Shown here piece after piece: positions 16,070-26,239 of a stretch of 48,606 nt of DNA. The DNA comes from Alphaproteobacteria bacterium (GTDB lineage: Bacteria; Pseudomonadota; Alphaproteobacteria; TMED109). The notes beneath the pieces are model-generated. The model was not told the DNA's origin. It saw only the letters and a program-made list of their open reading frames with translations, and did not search any database. The number at the start of each line of letters is the position of its first letter. Position 1 is the stretch's first letter. Where the stretch lies: the NCBI GenBank assembly GCA_022819905.1, contig JAJEGJ010000063.1, positions 1 through 48,606 on the forward strand, written 5' to 3'. The position numbers and the translations under genes are program-made.

Positions 16070-16800
16070 GCCGGCCGACCGCGCGCCTGGGCTTGGCCGG
16101 GGTGACGCCTTGGGGGCGACGGGCTTACGAATACCTGACCTTCTTCGGACTTCAAGCAGATCAGCTGCCGGGAACGGTCCTCGACTGCGGCGCAGGTCCG
16201 TCGTCCTTCACCGCGGAAATGACCCGGGCGGGCGTCAATGTCAGGGCGGTCGACCCTGGCTACCGGCTCTCAATACCTGCGATGCGGCGCATGCTCGCCG
16301 ATGCGGAGCACCAAATCGGGGAAGCGCTGGCTACCGAGCAGGACCGCTTCGTCTGGGACTTTTACGGCGATATCGACGGCCTGTTGGCGGCGCGTCGCCA
16401 GGCCGCCGAGCTGTTTTTTCGCGATTACCCACAGGGTCGGCTGACCGGACGATACATCTGCGGAGAACTGCCTAGCCTCCCATTCGCCACCTCTCGTTTC
16501 GACCTCGCATTTTGCTCGCATCTACTGTTTCTGTACAGCCGGGAACTTGACCTGGAGTTCCACCTGAGCGCTCTGTCAGAACTCACGCGGGTTGCTGCTG
16601 AAGTGCGGGTGTTTCCGATGATCAGCCTGGACGGCACGCCGTCCCCGCACGTGGAAGCGTGCCGGCAATTCCTAGAACGAAGAAACGTACGAGTCGCCAT
16701 CGAAGCGGTCCCGTTCGAATTCCAGCGTGGCGCCGACCATGTGTTCCGCGCCTGGCGAACGGCAGATTCGCGGCAAAGCCGACGAGACCGGACGACGTAG
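16066..16800 (+). CDS. Class I SAM-dependent methyltransferase-like protein
   Basis: The 244-residue protein, starting at a GTG overlapping the previous stop (GTGA), has a Rossmann-type SAM site: VLDCGAGPSSFTAEMTRAGVNVRAVDPGY gives motif I and the acidic residue after strand 2. LPFATSRFDLAFCSHLLFLYS gives motif IV/post. The substrate is unknown; there is no N- or C-terminal accessory domain. Its position at the end of the overlapping Trm112 run makes it a candidate Trm112 partner (inference). Confidence 0.78.
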   Translation: MSRPTARLGLAGVTPWGRRAYEYLTFFGLQADQLPGTVLDCGAGPSSFTAEMTRAGVNVRAVDPGYRLSIPAMRRMLADAEHQIGEALATEQDRFVWDFYGDIDGLLAARRQAAELFFRDYPQGRLTGRYICGELPSLPFATSRFDLAFCSHLLFLYSRELDLEFHLSALSELTRVAAEVRVFPMISLDGTPSPHVEACRQFLERRNVRVAIEAVPFEFQRGADHVFRAWRTADSRQSRRDRTT

Positions 16801-16994
16801 CCAGCAGCGGGGATCGCGGTCGCGGCCGGTCCGTGGTGGCGGGAACGGCTAGCCGCGACGCGGCATCTGGACCGCTCCCTCGGATCCCTACTCCCCCTGC
16901 AGTCTAGCCTCGGGCGCTTTCCGCACGGCCCGGTTGGAACCCGGCACGGCCGGTCGTTCCCCTCGTGAGCAAGTTCAGCCGAGCCGGGTTTCCA

Positions 16995-18209
16995 TCAAAG
17001 CGGCTCGCCCCGAATCAACCGCGGCAACGGCGTGCCAATGCCGGAAGCGATGCCCATCGCCTGGCGCATGAGCGCCTGCTTCACCGGGGGAATCGCGTTG
17101 ACCATCCCCAGGCCGAGCGCACGGACCACGCCTAGACCCGGCAGTCCGTTCGAGAACAGGCGGTTGACGCCGTCCGTGACTGCAACAAGGCTCGCCGTGT
17201 CCATACGCCGCCGGTCGGCAAATTCGGCGAGCACCCTCGGGTCACCGGGTTCGAGCCCCAGCCGCATGTGATCGGCGGCCAGTTCCGCTAGCAGCGCAAC
17301 CCCGCGCAGTCCGAGGTTGAACCCCTGGCCGGCGATGGGATGCAGCGCATGGGCCGCATCTCCGACCAGGACCACGCGCCCCCGCGTGTGCCGCCTGGCA
17401 AGCACCAGCGACAACGGGAACGCCGACGGCGCGCCCTCCACGGTGGGAGCCCCGAACATCCCGTCGAACCGTGCCTCGAGTTCCGTCTGGAAATCGGCGG
17501 GCGGCAACTGCATCAGCTGGCGGGCCGCGCTCCGCGGTTCGGTCCAGACGACGGCGCTCCGGCGACCGCGCAAGGGGAGCACGGCGAACGGCCCGGAGGG
17601 GAAAAATCGCTCCACGGCCGTGTCCTGGTGCGGTTCGGTGTGCCGGATCGTGCACACCATTGCGGTCTGCCCGTAGGCACGGGTGCGCTTGCCGATCCCG
17701 GCCAGTTCCCGGACGGGCGAGGCCCGCCCGTCGGCGCCGACCAGTATCCGGCTGTCGATCGCCGAGCCGTCGGAAAGTCGGGTGCGCACCCAGCCCGGCA
17801 ACTCCTCGAAGGACTCGACGGCATACGCGTCCGCGACCACGCCGAGTCGCTGGAGCCTGGATCCCAGGGCTCCCGACAGATCGTCGTTCGAAACGATGTG
17901 CCCGACCGGCCCCTCGCCGAGGTCATCACTTTCAAAGTGCAGGTACAGCGGAACGTCGCTCTCCGCGACGCGAATCCGGCGGATCGGCTGCGCCCGCGCG
18001 CGCACCGCCCGCCAGACTCCGATCGCCTCGTACAGTCGACGCGATCCGCAGGTGATGGCCGTCGTTCGCGCATCGCGCCGCGGACTGCCCGCCGCGGGAT
18101 CGGCGATCCTGCAGTCGATACCCGCAGAGGCGAGCGTGGTCGCCAGTGTCATTCCGGTAAGACCGGCGCCCGCGATCAACACTTCCGTCCGGAGCGGTGC
18201 CTCCGACAT
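16995..18209 (-). CDS. UbiH/UbiF/VisC/COQ6-family FAD-dependent hydroxylase
   Basis: From the ATG at 18209 (preceded by GGAGGAG) the protein has 404 residues. It has the N-terminal FAD motif VLIAGAGLTGMTLATTLA, the central DG motif GADGRASPVRELAG, and the C-terminal GDAAHALHPIAGQGFNLGLRG, the signature of the aromatic-ring hydroxylases of ubiquinone synthesis. Which ring position it modifies cannot be told from sequence. It is divergent from the amidase gene. Confidence 0.9.
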   Translation of the reverse strand: MSEAPLRTEVLIAGAGLTGMTLATTLASAGIDCRIADPAAGSPRRDARTTAITCGSRRLYEAIGVWRAVRARAQPIRRIRVAESDVPLYLHFESDDLGEGPVGHIVSNDDLSGALGSRLQRLGVVADAYAVESFEELPGWVRTRLSDGSAIDSRILVGADGRASPVRELAGIGKRTRAYGQTAMVCTIRHTEPHQDTAVERFFPSGPFAVLPLRGRRSAVVWTEPRSAARQLMQLPPADFQTELEARFDGMFGAPTVEGAPSAFPLSLVLARRHTRGRVVLVGDAAHALHPIAGQGFNLGLRGVALLAELAADHMRLGLEPGDPRVLAEFADRRRMDTASLVAVTDGVNRLFSNGLPGLGVVRALGLGMVNAIPPVKQALMRQAMGIASGIGTPLPRLIRGEPL

Positions 18210-18323
18210 ATGCTCTGAGGACTCCTCCGCCGCCACCTCTCGGGGAGCATACGGCAGCCGACCGGAAACCGAAGACGTCACCGGCTGCCGCACGCGTCGC
18301 CAATCACTATCCTCGTTCCAGCC

Positions 18324-19676
18324 ATGACAGACGACGCACGCCAGCCGACCGCGCTTGCCCTGGGGCGCGCAATCGAGACGGGAGAAGTCAGCCCGGTCGA
18401 TCTGGCGGAATCATGCCTTGCCGGGATTGAAGAAGCCGGCCTCGAATCCGCCGGCTTCGTCCGGCTCACGTCGGACCGTGCGCGCGCCGAGGCGGCTGCC
18501 GCCGCGGACCGCGCCGCCGCCGGCCTCCGGCGGAGCCCGCTGGACGGCGTGCCGATCTCGTGGAAGGACCTCTTCGACACGGCCGGCGTGCTCACGGAGG
18601 GCGGCTCCCCGCAGCTGGCGGGTCGGACGCCGGCGCTTGACGCGGAAGTCGTCCGCCGCGGCCGAGAGGCGGGTCTCGTCTGTATCGGCAAGACGCTGAC
18701 CGTCGAGTTCGCGCTTGGCGGCATCGGCACGAATCCGCACTTCGGCACGCCGGCCAACGCTGCGATGACTGATGTCCCGCGGGTTCCCGGCGGCTCCTCG
18801 GCCGGCGCCGCCGTCTCGGTGGCCGGCGGGCACGTACCCGTCGGGATCGGCAGCGACACGGGCGGTTCGGTCAGGATCCCCGCCGCCTGGAACCGCCTGG
18901 TCGGCTTTAAGACCGGGATCGGCGCCGTGCCACGGGACGGCGTCCTGCCGCTGTCCTCGACACTCGACACGGTCGGGCCGCTGTGCCGTTCGGTTGCCGA
19001 CGCCGCACAGATGTTCGCGATCCTCGCCAATGACAGCCCGGTCGATCTGGCGGGCGCCCGTACCGAGGGCCTGCGCCTCCTGGCAGCCAGCAATCTCGTG
19101 CATGACGAGGCGGATGCCGAGGTGGTCGAAGCGATGCCGACGGTACTCGAGGCCTTGCGACGATCCGGAGCGACCGTTGTCGAGGCGGAGATCCCGGAAT
19201 TCACCGAGATTCACGACCTGCTGCAGCGTCACGGCGGCATCGTGACAGCCGAGGGCTACGTAACCTGCCGCCATCTGATCGACGGCCGCGAAGCACAAAT
19301 CGATCCGGACGTGCTTGCGCGCATGGCCGAAGGCCGGGCCATGTCCGGAGTGGATTTTCTCACCGTGCGCGATGCCTCGGCGAGGCTGGCCGGGGCGCTG
19401 GCTGGACGCCTTGCCGGCTGGGACGCGCTGGTCCATCCAACGCTGCCCATCCTGCCGCCGCCGATCGCCAAGGTCACCGCCGATCGCGACGCCTACGCCC
19501 GCGCGAATGCCCTCGCCCTGCGGAACACTCGACTGGGCAACGTGCTCAGCCTCACCGCCGTGACGCTGCCGGTGACCGACTCGCTGCCGGTTGGCTTCAT
19601 GGTGGCTCGGCCGGCCGATCAGAACCGCGCCCTGCTGCGCGTCGCAGCGGCCATTGAGGAGGCGCTTACCGCCTGA
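18324..19676 (+). CDS. Amidase signature family hydrolase
   Basis: The 450-residue protein has the Ser-cisSer-Lys triad segments of the amidase signature family: WKDLFD with the Lys, [14 protein letters not shown] with the cis-Ser, and [12 protein letters not shown] with the nucleophilic Ser. The family includes GatA and many free amidases. There is no gatB or gatC beside it and the C-terminal half is not GatA-like, so a stand-alone amidase is favoured. The substrate is unknown. It ends 9 bp from the convergent purH stop. Confidence 0.88.
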   Translation: MTDDARQPTALALGRAIETGEVSPVDLAESCLAGIEEAGLESAGFVRLTSDRARAEAAAAADRAAAGLRRSPLDGVPISWKDLFDTAGVLTEGGSPQLAGRTPALDAEVVRRGREAGLVCIGKTLTVEFALGGIGTNPHFGTPANAAMTDVPRVPGGSSAGAAVSVAGGHVPVGIGSDTGGSVRIPAAWNRLVGFKTGIGAVPRDGVLPLSSTLDTVGPLCRSVADAAQMFAILANDSPVDLAGARTEGLRLLAASNLVHDEADAEVVEAMPTVLEALRRSGATVVEAEIPEFTEIHDLLQRHGGIVTAEGYVTCRHLIDGREAQIDPDVLARMAEGRAMSGVDFLTVRDASARLAGALAGRLAGWDALVHPTLPILPPPIAKVTADRDAYARANALALRNTRLGNVLSLTAVTLPVTDSLPVGFMVARPADQNRALLRVAAAIEEALTA

Positions 19677-19685
19677 CGCCGCGCC

Positions 19686-21287
19686 TCAGTGCCGGAAGTG
19701 CCGCATCCCCGTAAACACCATGGCGACGCCGCGTTCGTTGGCCGCGCGGATGACTTCCTTGTCCCGAACCGACCCGCCCGGCTGTATGACTGCGGTGGCA
19801 CCCGCCTCGACGGCCGCCAGCAGTCCGTCCGGAAACGGGAAGAAGGCGTCGGACGCGACGACTGACCCGGTCGCCAGAGATGCGCCGAGACCCGCTGCCT
19901 GAGCCGCCTCCGCCGCCTTGCCGGCCGCGACCCGCGCGGAGTCCACGCGGCTCATCTGGCCCGCTCCCACACCGACCGTCGCACCGTGTTTGGCGTAGAC
20001 GATCGCGTTCGACTTCACGTGCTTGCAGACCGTGAACGCAAACAACAGATCACGCTTCTCCGTTGCCGTCGGTTCCCGCTCCGTCACCACCTCCAGATCG
20101 GCTTCGCCGACCCGTCCGCTGTCACGATCCTGCACCAGCAGACCGCCGGCGATGGTGCGCACGTCCGCCGCCGGGCTGGCGGGATCCGGCATCCCGCCGG
20201 TCTCGAGCAGACGAAGGCTGGTCCTTCCGGCCTCTTCGAACACGGCGCGGGCCGAGGCCGAAACCTCGGGCGCCACCACCACTTCGACAAACAGCGTCGC
20301 GATGGCGCGAGCCGTCTCGGTGTCCAGCCGCCGATTGAGCGCGACGATACCGCCGAACGCGGACACCGGATCACACCGCAGCGCCAACCGGAATGCATCG
20401 GCCGTCACTGCCGCCGTGGCCACCCCCGACGGATTGGCGTGCTTGATGACGGCGACCGCCGGATCGGCGAACTCGGCGACCAGCCGAAAGGCCGCGTCGG
20501 CGTCGTTCAGGTTGTTGAAGGACAGCTCCTTGCCCTGCAACTGGCGCGCCTGCGCCACGCCGGGCTCTGCCGTTCCCGTCGCGAACAAGGCGCCGTGCTG
20601 GTGCGGGTTCTCGCCGTACCGGAGCGTGCTCCGGCGCGGCCCGCCAACGCTGTACCAGGGAAAGGTGCCGACCTCGGTGCCCGCGTGCCGGGCCAGCCAT
20701 TCCGCCACCATCGAATCGTACGCGGCCGTGCGGGCGAACGCCTTCGCCGCCAGCCATCGGCGGGCCTCGGCGCTGATGCCCCCGGTCTCGGCGATCTGCG
20801 CGGCCACCCCGCGATAATCGGCGGGATCCACCAGGACCGTGACAGAATCGTGGTTCTTGGCGGCCGATCGAATCATTGCCGGCCCGCCAATATCGATGTT
20901 CTCAATGCATTCCACCGGCGCGGCGCCTTCGCGCACCTTGGCTTCGAACGGATACAGGCTGACCACCAGCAGGTCGATCGGACTGATCTGACACGCGGCC
21001 ATCGCATCAAGGTGGTCGCTCGAGTCGCGGCGTCCCAGCAGGCCACCGTGGATGACGGGGTGCAGCGTCTTGACCCGGCCGTCCAGGATCTCGGGGAATC
21101 CGGTGTGGTCGGCAACCTCGGTAACCTGAACCCCGGCGTCGCGGAGCGCCGCTGCCGTCCCACCGGTCGACAGGATCTCGGCGCCGGCCGCCACCAGCAC
21201 CTGGCCGAATTCAACCAGGCCGGTCTTGTCGGATACCGAGAGCAGCGCGCGCCGCACTGGTGCGGTGCCGGGGTCCACGGCGCTCAT
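19686..21287 (-). CDS. purH: Bifunctional AICAR formyltransferase / IMP cyclohydrolase
   Basis: The 533-residue protein catalyses the last two steps of IMP synthesis. The N-terminal MGS-like domain ([39 protein letters not shown]) is the cyclohydrolase. The C-terminal AICARFT domain contains [19 protein letters not shown] and [10 protein letters not shown]. The start at 21287 overlaps the end of cysQ by 4 bp (ATGA), so the two are coupled. Confidence 0.96.
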   Translation of the reverse strand: MSAVDPGTAPVRRALLSVSDKTGLVEFGQVLVAAGAEILSTGGTAAALRDAGVQVTEVADHTGFPEILDGRVKTLHPVIHGGLLGRRDSSDHLDAMAACQISPIDLLVVSLYPFEAKVREGAAPVECIENIDIGGPAMIRSAAKNHDSVTVLVDPADYRGVAAQIAETGGISAEARRWLAAKAFARTAAYDSMVAEWLARHAGTEVGTFPWYSVGGPRRSTLRYGENPHQHGALFATGTAEPGVAQARQLQGKELSFNNLNDADAAFRLVAEFADPAVAVIKHANPSGVATAAVTADAFRLALRCDPVSAFGGIVALNRRLDTETARAIATLFVEVVVAPEVSASARAVFEEAGRTSLRLLETGGMPDPASPAADVRTIAGGLLVQDRDSGRVGEADLEVVTEREPTATEKRDLLFAFTVCKHVKSNAIVYAKHGATVGVGAGQMSRVDSARVAAGKAAEAAQAAGLGASLATGSVVASDAFFPFPDGLLAAVEAGATAVIQPGGSVRDKEVIRAANERGVAMVFTGMRHFRH

Positions 21288-22102
21288 GAAGCGGCCGTCG
21301 AGCGGTCGCGGGGACGAAGGAACCGCCGCCATTCCGGAGAACCCTCAACCAGGAACGCAGGATTCTCCCTTGATGGCTTGCCGTAGCGGAGCTGACCGCC
21401 GGCCAGCTGCGAGACGGCGCCGCCGGCGGCCACCACGATGGCATGGCCTGCCGCCGTGTCCCACTCCATGGTCCGACCGGGCCGCGGATACAGGTCGGCG
21501 GTCCCCTCGGCCACGCGGCAGAATTTCAGCGCACTGCTCATCGATTCACGCCGTCCCCCCTCGATCCGGCCCATGCTGCGCTCGAACGCGGCCTCGTGCC
21601 AGTGACTCGTCAGAATTGTGGGCCCGTCGGCCGGACAGGGGCGAACCCTTAGCATGGTGCGGTTGCCGTCCGCATCGGCGGCGCGCGCCGCCACGTTGAC
21701 GCCGCCCCAGTAGAACCGACCGCCGACGGGGTCCAGCATGCTGCCGAACACCGGTTCGCCGCCGATCACCAGCCCGACATTGATCGTGAAATCGCTGCCG
21801 CCCGCGAGGAAGCTCCGGGTTCCATCAAGGGGGTCGATCAGCCAGTGACGCGCGGCGCCGTCGAGGCCCGCCGGACGCTGGCGCTCCTCGCTCACCACCG
21901 GGGTGTCCGGGTCGAGGGCCTGCAGCGCGGGCACCAGAATGGCGTCGGCCCGGCGGTCCGCCTCGGTCACAGGGGATCCGTCGGACTTGAACTCGGGCTC
22001 GGCCGCGCCGGCCGCACGGACCGCCAGGATCGCCTGTCCGGCCGCGCGCATCGCCCGCTCGATCTCGCCGATGCCCCCGTCGTCCGGCAGGGTCAACGCC
22101 AT
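21284..22102 (-). CDS. cysQ: 3'(2'),5'-bisphosphate nucleotidase CysQ (inositol monophosphatase superfamily)
   Basis: From the ATG at 22102 the protein has 272 residues with the metal-dependent phosphatase signatures [42 protein letters not shown] and [18 protein letters not shown]. CysQ removes the 3'-phosphate from PAP formed in sulfate assimilation; general inositol-phosphatase activity is the alternative. An in-frame upstream start at 22183 is possible but adds an unconserved extension. It is the first gene of the cysQ-purH pair and divergent from the KAS III-like gene. Confidence 0.88.
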   Translation of the reverse strand: MALTLPDDGGIGEIERAMRAAGQAILAVRAAGAAEPEFKSDGSPVTEADRRADAILVPALQALDPDTPVVSEERQRPAGLDGAARHWLIDPLDGTRSFLAGGSDFTINVGLVIGGEPVFGSMLDPVGGRFYWGGVNVAARAADADGNRTMLRVRPCPADGPTILTSHWHEAAFERSMGRIEGGRRESMSSALKFCRVAEGTADLYPRPGRTMEWDTAAGHAIVVAAGGAVSQLAGGQLRYGKPSRENPAFLVEGSPEWRRFLRPRDRSTAAS

Positions 22103-22194
22103 GGCTCCGGCCCTCGCGAAGTTGGAGTCGATTTTGACGGAATCGCGAGCCCCCGATAGGTTGGTCGGCGACAGGACTGCCACCGGACGCGAAC

Positions 22195-23142
22195 TTGCAG
22201 ATCGCAGATATTGAGTACCGGCTGGGTTCCCGGACCGAGACCCTCGAAGAACTCGGCGCGCTGAACCCTCACTGGCGAATTGAGCGCTTGCACGCCAAGA
22301 CGGGCGTCAGCACCCGGCGCGTGGCGTCGCCGGAGGAAAACGCGACCGTGCTCGCCGAGGACGCCGCGCGCCAGCTCCTCGAGCGGGTTGATCCCGCGTC
22401 CCTGGACGGCCTGATCCATGTTACGCAATCTCCGGAGTCGACCCTGCCGACCACGGCCTGCCTGCTGCAGGAACGGCTCGGACTGCCCAGCACCCTCCTC
22501 GCCTTCGATCTGATTCAGGGATGCTCCGGTTTCGTGTACGGACTGTCGGTCGCGGCGTCGCTGATCGCTAACGCCCACCCCGCCCGCATCCTGCTGATCT
22601 GTACGGACCATTACAGCCGCTACATCTCGCGGTACGACCGCACGTCGCGGCCGATCTTCGGCGACGGAGCAGCAGCCTGTGTCGTGGAACGAGACGGACC
22701 CGGAACGATCGGGCCGTTCGTGTTCACCACCGAGGGATCCGGCGCACCCTACCTCACGCTTACGCCGAACAACGGGGTTGCCGACGTCGACGGGCCGGTC
22801 CTGTTTATGGATGGTCCGAAGGTGCTCGCCTTTACCCTCCGCGTGGTACCCGATGCCGTTCGCGAGCTGCTCGAGCGCGCCGATCTGGTCCAGGACGATA
22901 TCGACCTGTTCGTCTTTCATCAGGCGAGCGCCGTGGTGCTCGACCGCCTCCGAGAGCAGCTGGGCGTGGTCCCGGAGAAATGGTTCCAGAACCTCGACGG
23001 CGTCGGCAATACCGTCTCCGCGACCATCCCCATCGCGCTGCGGCAGGCGCAGGAGCAGGGTCGCCTGCAGGCCGGCATGACCGTGCTGGTCATGGGGTTC
23101 GGCGTCGGTTTGTCGCTCGCCGGCTGCATCATCCGCACCTGA
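22195..23142 (+). CDS. 3-oxoacyl-ACP synthase III-like (KAS III/FabH family) protein
   Basis: The 315-residue protein, read from a TTG at 22195, has the KAS III triad: Cys in DLIQGCSGFVYGL, His in FVFHQAS and Asn in GVGNTVSA, plus the closing GFGVGLSLAGCII. FabH uses this triad to start fatty-acid synthesis from acyl-CoA and malonyl-ACP. The N-terminal GxxSTRRVASPEENA segment is also typical. No fab genes are nearby, so it may be a paralogue for a special starter unit. No ATG start is available near the conserved N-terminus. Confidence 0.85.
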   Translation: MQIADIEYRLGSRTETLEELGALNPHWRIERLHAKTGVSTRRVASPEENATVLAEDAARQLLERVDPASLDGLIHVTQSPESTLPTTACLLQERLGLPSTLLAFDLIQGCSGFVYGLSVAASLIANAHPARILLICTDHYSRYISRYDRTSRPIFGDGAAACVVERDGPGTIGPFVFTTEGSGAPYLTLTPNNGVADVDGPVLFMDGPKVLAFTLRVVPDAVRELLERADLVQDDIDLFVFHQASAVVLDRLREQLGVVPEKWFQNLDGVGNTVSATIPIALRQAQEQGRLQAGMTVLVMGFGVGLSLAGCIIRT

Positions 23143-23160
23143 CACGTTCACGCCACCTGC

Positions 23161-24768
23161 TCACTTGCTGTCCGAGCGGAGCAACTGCCACGTAACCGCG
23201 GTCACCGGGCCGCGGTAACGGCCGGAGAGCACCACCTGCCAGGTGTCCGCGACTTCCCCGCCGTTGTCCACGTAGACCGACGGCTCGATCGACAGCGCGG
23301 CTTCGCCCTCGAACCGGAATTCCCACTCGCGCCCGCTCCGGCTGAGCCGAATCGAATGTGAATCCTCGCCGCCGATCGGGTGCACCTTCGGATGCAGGTG
23401 AAACCGGATCGCGAACGGGTGCTCGCGGCGCCCCGTCAGCGTATCCGTGCCAGTCAGCGTACGGCCGTCGCGGGTGAGTGCCAGCCGGCGCACGTGGACG
23501 ATCCCGTAGCGCGCTTCGTACCCCCGATGCATGCCGGTCACCTCTTCGCCGTCGTCCCGCGGATGCCGTTCCGCCGTCACCATCGGGTTGCGCCGGTCGG
23601 ACCGTAACCGCGCATCGCTGCCGTTGACCGACAGCGTGGAATGCGCGGCATTGTCCGCCAGCGTGGTGCCCGTCACAGGGGCGAGCATCCGGACCGGACC
23701 GCAGTTGACGATCATGCGCAGATCGGCGTCGCTCATTTCGAAGGAGAGCGGCGCGCTGCTTCCGCCGGTTGGGGGAAGGCCGAAGTCCGCGAGCACCGTG
23801 GTGCCACCGACCGACATCCGCCGGTAACCGGTCGCGTCGACCGAACCGGGTCCGGCGTCCCGGCCGACGTTCACCAGCCGGCGAATCTCCCTGGCTTCGC
23901 CGGCCACGCCGCCGTGGAACCGCCCAAGCTGGTGGTCTCCCAGCAGGCAGGTGCTGAGACAGGACGTCGTTTCGCGCAGCGCCGAAGCGAGGGTTGCCGC
24001 CGTCGGCTCGTCGCCGCATTCGATCAGGAACCCGTGCAGCGTGATCAGCTGCTCGAGCAATCCCATGCACTCGGACGGTACGGGAGAGACCGATGGATCG
24101 TGGCCCGGTGCCGTCTTCAGCGCCTGCGGCAGGAGGGATTGCGCCTGCCGCAGGCGCTTGGCGCCGCCACTCAGCAGCCGGGCCGACAGCAGGAGCCCGC
24201 GCGCGGCGGCCATGGATCGGGACGGGAGCCGGGAGGGGCGAGCCCCATGCGCCAGGTGACGGACCTGTGCCGTCAGTGCCGCTTCGAAGCGTCGGCGAAA
24301 GTCATCGTCCGCCCGCCGCAGTAGGAAATCCGCATGCAGCATCCAGGCCGACACGCGATTGCTCAGGATGTCGAGGCGCCAGAAGCTTGGATGCCACTCC
24401 GCGTAGGCCTCGAGCCACGACTCGATCAGCTTGCGCGCGTGCAGGGCTGCGAGCTCGTCGCCGGCGGCGCGTAACTCGCGAATCCAGAGGAAGCCGTGCA
24501 GGTCTTCGAGCCAGGCGGCACTGTGCCCTTCCGGTTCCCAGACGGGCTGGCTCCGGGAGATGAGCGTTTCACCCTGAAAGGAGTAGCTCCCGGTGAACAG
24601 GGCGTCGCCCAGCTTGGCGTCGCCGGGTACCGCATCCGCCACGTGACGGACAACCGTCTCGGCGCCGCCCCGGCGCAGCCACAGTCTCCAGAGCGCCGAT
24701 CCGTACAGTGCATTGCGCCACTTAGGTTCGGAGCCATACAGGTCGCGGGCGGCTCCGCTCCCGATCAC
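23161..24768 (-). CDS. Heparinase II/III family protein
   Basis: The 535-residue protein, starting at a GTG that overlaps the rpe stop (GTGA), has an all-helical N-terminal half (WLRIREL- and WHPSFWRLDILSNRVSAWMLHADFLLRRADDDF-type segments) and a C-terminal beta-rich Heparinase II/III-like domain with FHGGVAGEAREIRRLVNVGRDAG, GYRRMSVGGTTVLADFG and HRGYEARYGIVHVRRLAL. This is the cytoplasm-predicted alphaproteobacterial form (no signal peptide) that often sits between rpe and purH; its natural substrate is unknown. It is co-transcribed with rpe. Confidence 0.87.
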   Translation of the reverse strand: MIGSGAARDLYGSEPKWRNALYGSALWRLWLRRGGAETVVRHVADAVPGDAKLGDALFTGSYSFQGETLISRSQPVWEPEGHSAAWLEDLHGFLWIRELRAAGDELAALHARKLIESWLEAYAEWHPSFWRLDILSNRVSAWMLHADFLLRRADDDFRRRFEAALTAQVRHLAHGARPSRLPSRSMAAARGLLLSARLLSGGAKRLRQAQSLLPQALKTAPGHDPSVSPVPSECMGLLEQLITLHGFLIECGDEPTAATLASALRETTSCLSTCLLGDHQLGRFHGGVAGEAREIRRLVNVGRDAGPGSVDATGYRRMSVGGTTVLADFGLPPTGGSSAPLSFEMSDADLRMIVNCGPVRMLAPVTGTTLADNAAHSTLSVNGSDARLRSDRRNPMVTAERHPRDDGEEVTGMHRGYEARYGIVHVRRLALTRDGRTLTGTDTLTGRREHPFAIRFHLHPKVHPIGGEDSHSIRLSRSGREWEFRFEGEAALSIEPSVYVDNGGEVADTWQVVLSGRYRGPVTAVTWQLLRSDSK

Positions 24769-25439
24769 GGCGCCCGTCCGCCGGACCTCAGTCTGGCCAG
24801 GTTTCCGTGATACTCGGCAGCGCCGCCCTGAAACGCGGCCGCCCCGGCCACCAGGATGTCGGCTCCCGCCTCGATCGCCAACGGCGCGGTCTCCGGGTTA
24901 ACGCCTCCGTCCACGCTGACATCCACGGAGAGCGAGCGCGCATCGATGTGTTCGCGAAGCGTTCGGATCTTGCGGAGCTGATCGGTGAGGAACGTCTGGC
25001 CGCCGTAGCCGGGGTTCACGGTCATCACCAGGACCAGGTCGCAGATCCCGAGCGCCGGCTCCAGCAGGCTCTCGGAGGTACCTGGATTGAGCGCCACGCC
25101 GGCCTTCTTGCCCAGTTCGCGGATCCGGCGCAACGTGCGGTCGAGATGCGGACAGGCTTCGATGTGGACGGTAATGAGATCGGCACCGGCGGCGGCGAAC
25201 GCCTCCACGGCGGGCTCCGCCGGCTCCACCATCAGATGGACGTCGAACGGCAGGCTCGTGTGCGGGCGCAGCGCCTTGACGATCGCGGGGCCAAAGGTCA
25301 GCACCGGGACGAAATGCCCGTCCATCACGTCGACGTGAATGAGGTCCGCGCCCGCAGCTTCCATGGCCCGCGTCTCGCTTCCCAGCGAGGCGAAGTCTGC
25401 CGCTAGCAACGACGGGGCAAGACGCGGTCGTCCAGACAC
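24765..25439 (-). CDS. rpe: Ribulose-phosphate 3-epimerase
   Basis: The 224-residue TIM-barrel protein has APSLLAADFASLG, the HVDVMDGHFVPVLTFGP metal/substrate motif, DVHLMV, VMTVNPGYGGQTF and VDGGVN, all diagnostic for Rpe, which interconverts ribulose-5-P and xylulose-5-P in the pentose phosphate pathway. The start is a GTG at 25439. Upstream of it core synteny stops and the accessory patch begins. Confidence 0.95.
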   Translation of the reverse strand: MSGRPRLAPSLLAADFASLGSETRAMEAAGADLIHVDVMDGHFVPVLTFGPAIVKALRPHTSLPFDVHLMVEPAEPAVEAFAAAGADLITVHIEACPHLDRTLRRIRELGKKAGVALNPGTSESLLEPALGICDLVLVMTVNPGYGGQTFLTDQLRKIRTLREHIDARSLSVDVSVDGGVNPETAPLAIEAGADILVAGAAAFQGGAAEYHGNLARLRSGGRAP

Positions 25440-25548
25440 GCTTCCACCTTACTGAACAGAGGCCAAAGCCGACAGACCGAGACCCACCGGCCAAGCTATC
25501 GGGAACGAAGACACGAGACGAAGCCTTGCGGGGACGAGGCCAACGCCA

Positions 25549-25720
25549 AGACTGTCGGTATTGCCAATTGCAGGCGGCACCCGACGCCATAAGCTGGCCG
25601 GAGATCGCGCCATCAACCCCGAAGCAAGGCGCTTATAGCACGGCAGCGGGGGACATCGGGACTATAACTCGGCCAATGCCGCGAATTTCGGCGCATAACT
25701 TGGCCAATACCGCAGCTCAT
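25549..25720 (+). repeat. Repeat copy A: end sequence with iterated ~20-bp motif
   Basis: This ~170-bp segment is about 75% identical (by eye) to 30283-30454. It holds three direct copies of a motif like ATAACTTGGCCAATACCGC (25589-25608, 25664-25683, 25695-25714) and one inverted copy at 25555-25571. Iterated motifs like these are found at the ends of IS21-type elements; no transposase gene is attached here. Confidence 0.65.
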
Positions 25721-25789
25721 AAGCAGTGCAGGCCCTCAACGCCCCTCATGAAGGGAGCGTCGTGCTACTTCCGCTGGGCAGTACCGTTC

Positions 25790-26239
25790 TCAGGCTGCAA
25801 GCCTGTACTGGCTAGGATTTCTGCCGTCAATTCGTATCTCGGTAACCTCCACCGCCCAGTCCGATTGTGATGCCATTTCTTCGATGGTCAGTTGAGGGTC
25901 AATACCGAGTTTTTCGTTGGTCAGCGCTTTCATGACCGTCTCGACCGCAGGGTCAATCGTCGTTTCCCCCCGCTCCCACCGGCTAATGGTGACGCGGTCA
26001 CGACCAAGTCGCTTTCCTGCTTCTTCCTGTGTCAGGCCCATCTCGCTCCGGAGGAATCGGAACTCGTCGCCTGTCATCCGTTGACGCGGGCGGCTGATGA
26101 TCGTGTGAGCGATCAGCTTGTGGAGGCCGAGGATGTTCTTGATCGTGTAGGTCTCCTCTCCTTGATCGTCTTGTACAACGTCAACATCGTGGATGAAAAC
26201 GTTACTGAGCCCGCACTCGGTGTACTGGTAGGTCTTCAC
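25790..26239 (-). CDS. HTH-domain antitoxin-like regulator (MqsA-like), orphan
   Basis: The 149-residue protein begins with a YQYTECGLSNVFIHDV segment related to the zinc-less N-terminal part of MqsA-like antitoxins and then an HTH domain (about 57-110): LRSEMGLTQEEAGKRLGRDRVTISRWERGE. GGGAGGGA precedes the GTG start at 26239. Relatives usually sit beside a small toxin gene (for example a DUF4258 protein); none is visible on either side. The last ~15 residues border repeat copy A and may have been altered by it. Confidence 0.75.
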   Translation of the reverse strand: MKTYQYTECGLSNVFIHDVDVVQDDQGEETYTIKNILGLHKLIAHTIISRPRQRMTGDEFRFLRSEMGLTQEEAGKRLGRDRVTISRWERGETTIDPAVETVMKALTNEKLGIDPQLTIEEMASQSDWAVEVTEIRIDGRNPSQYRLAA

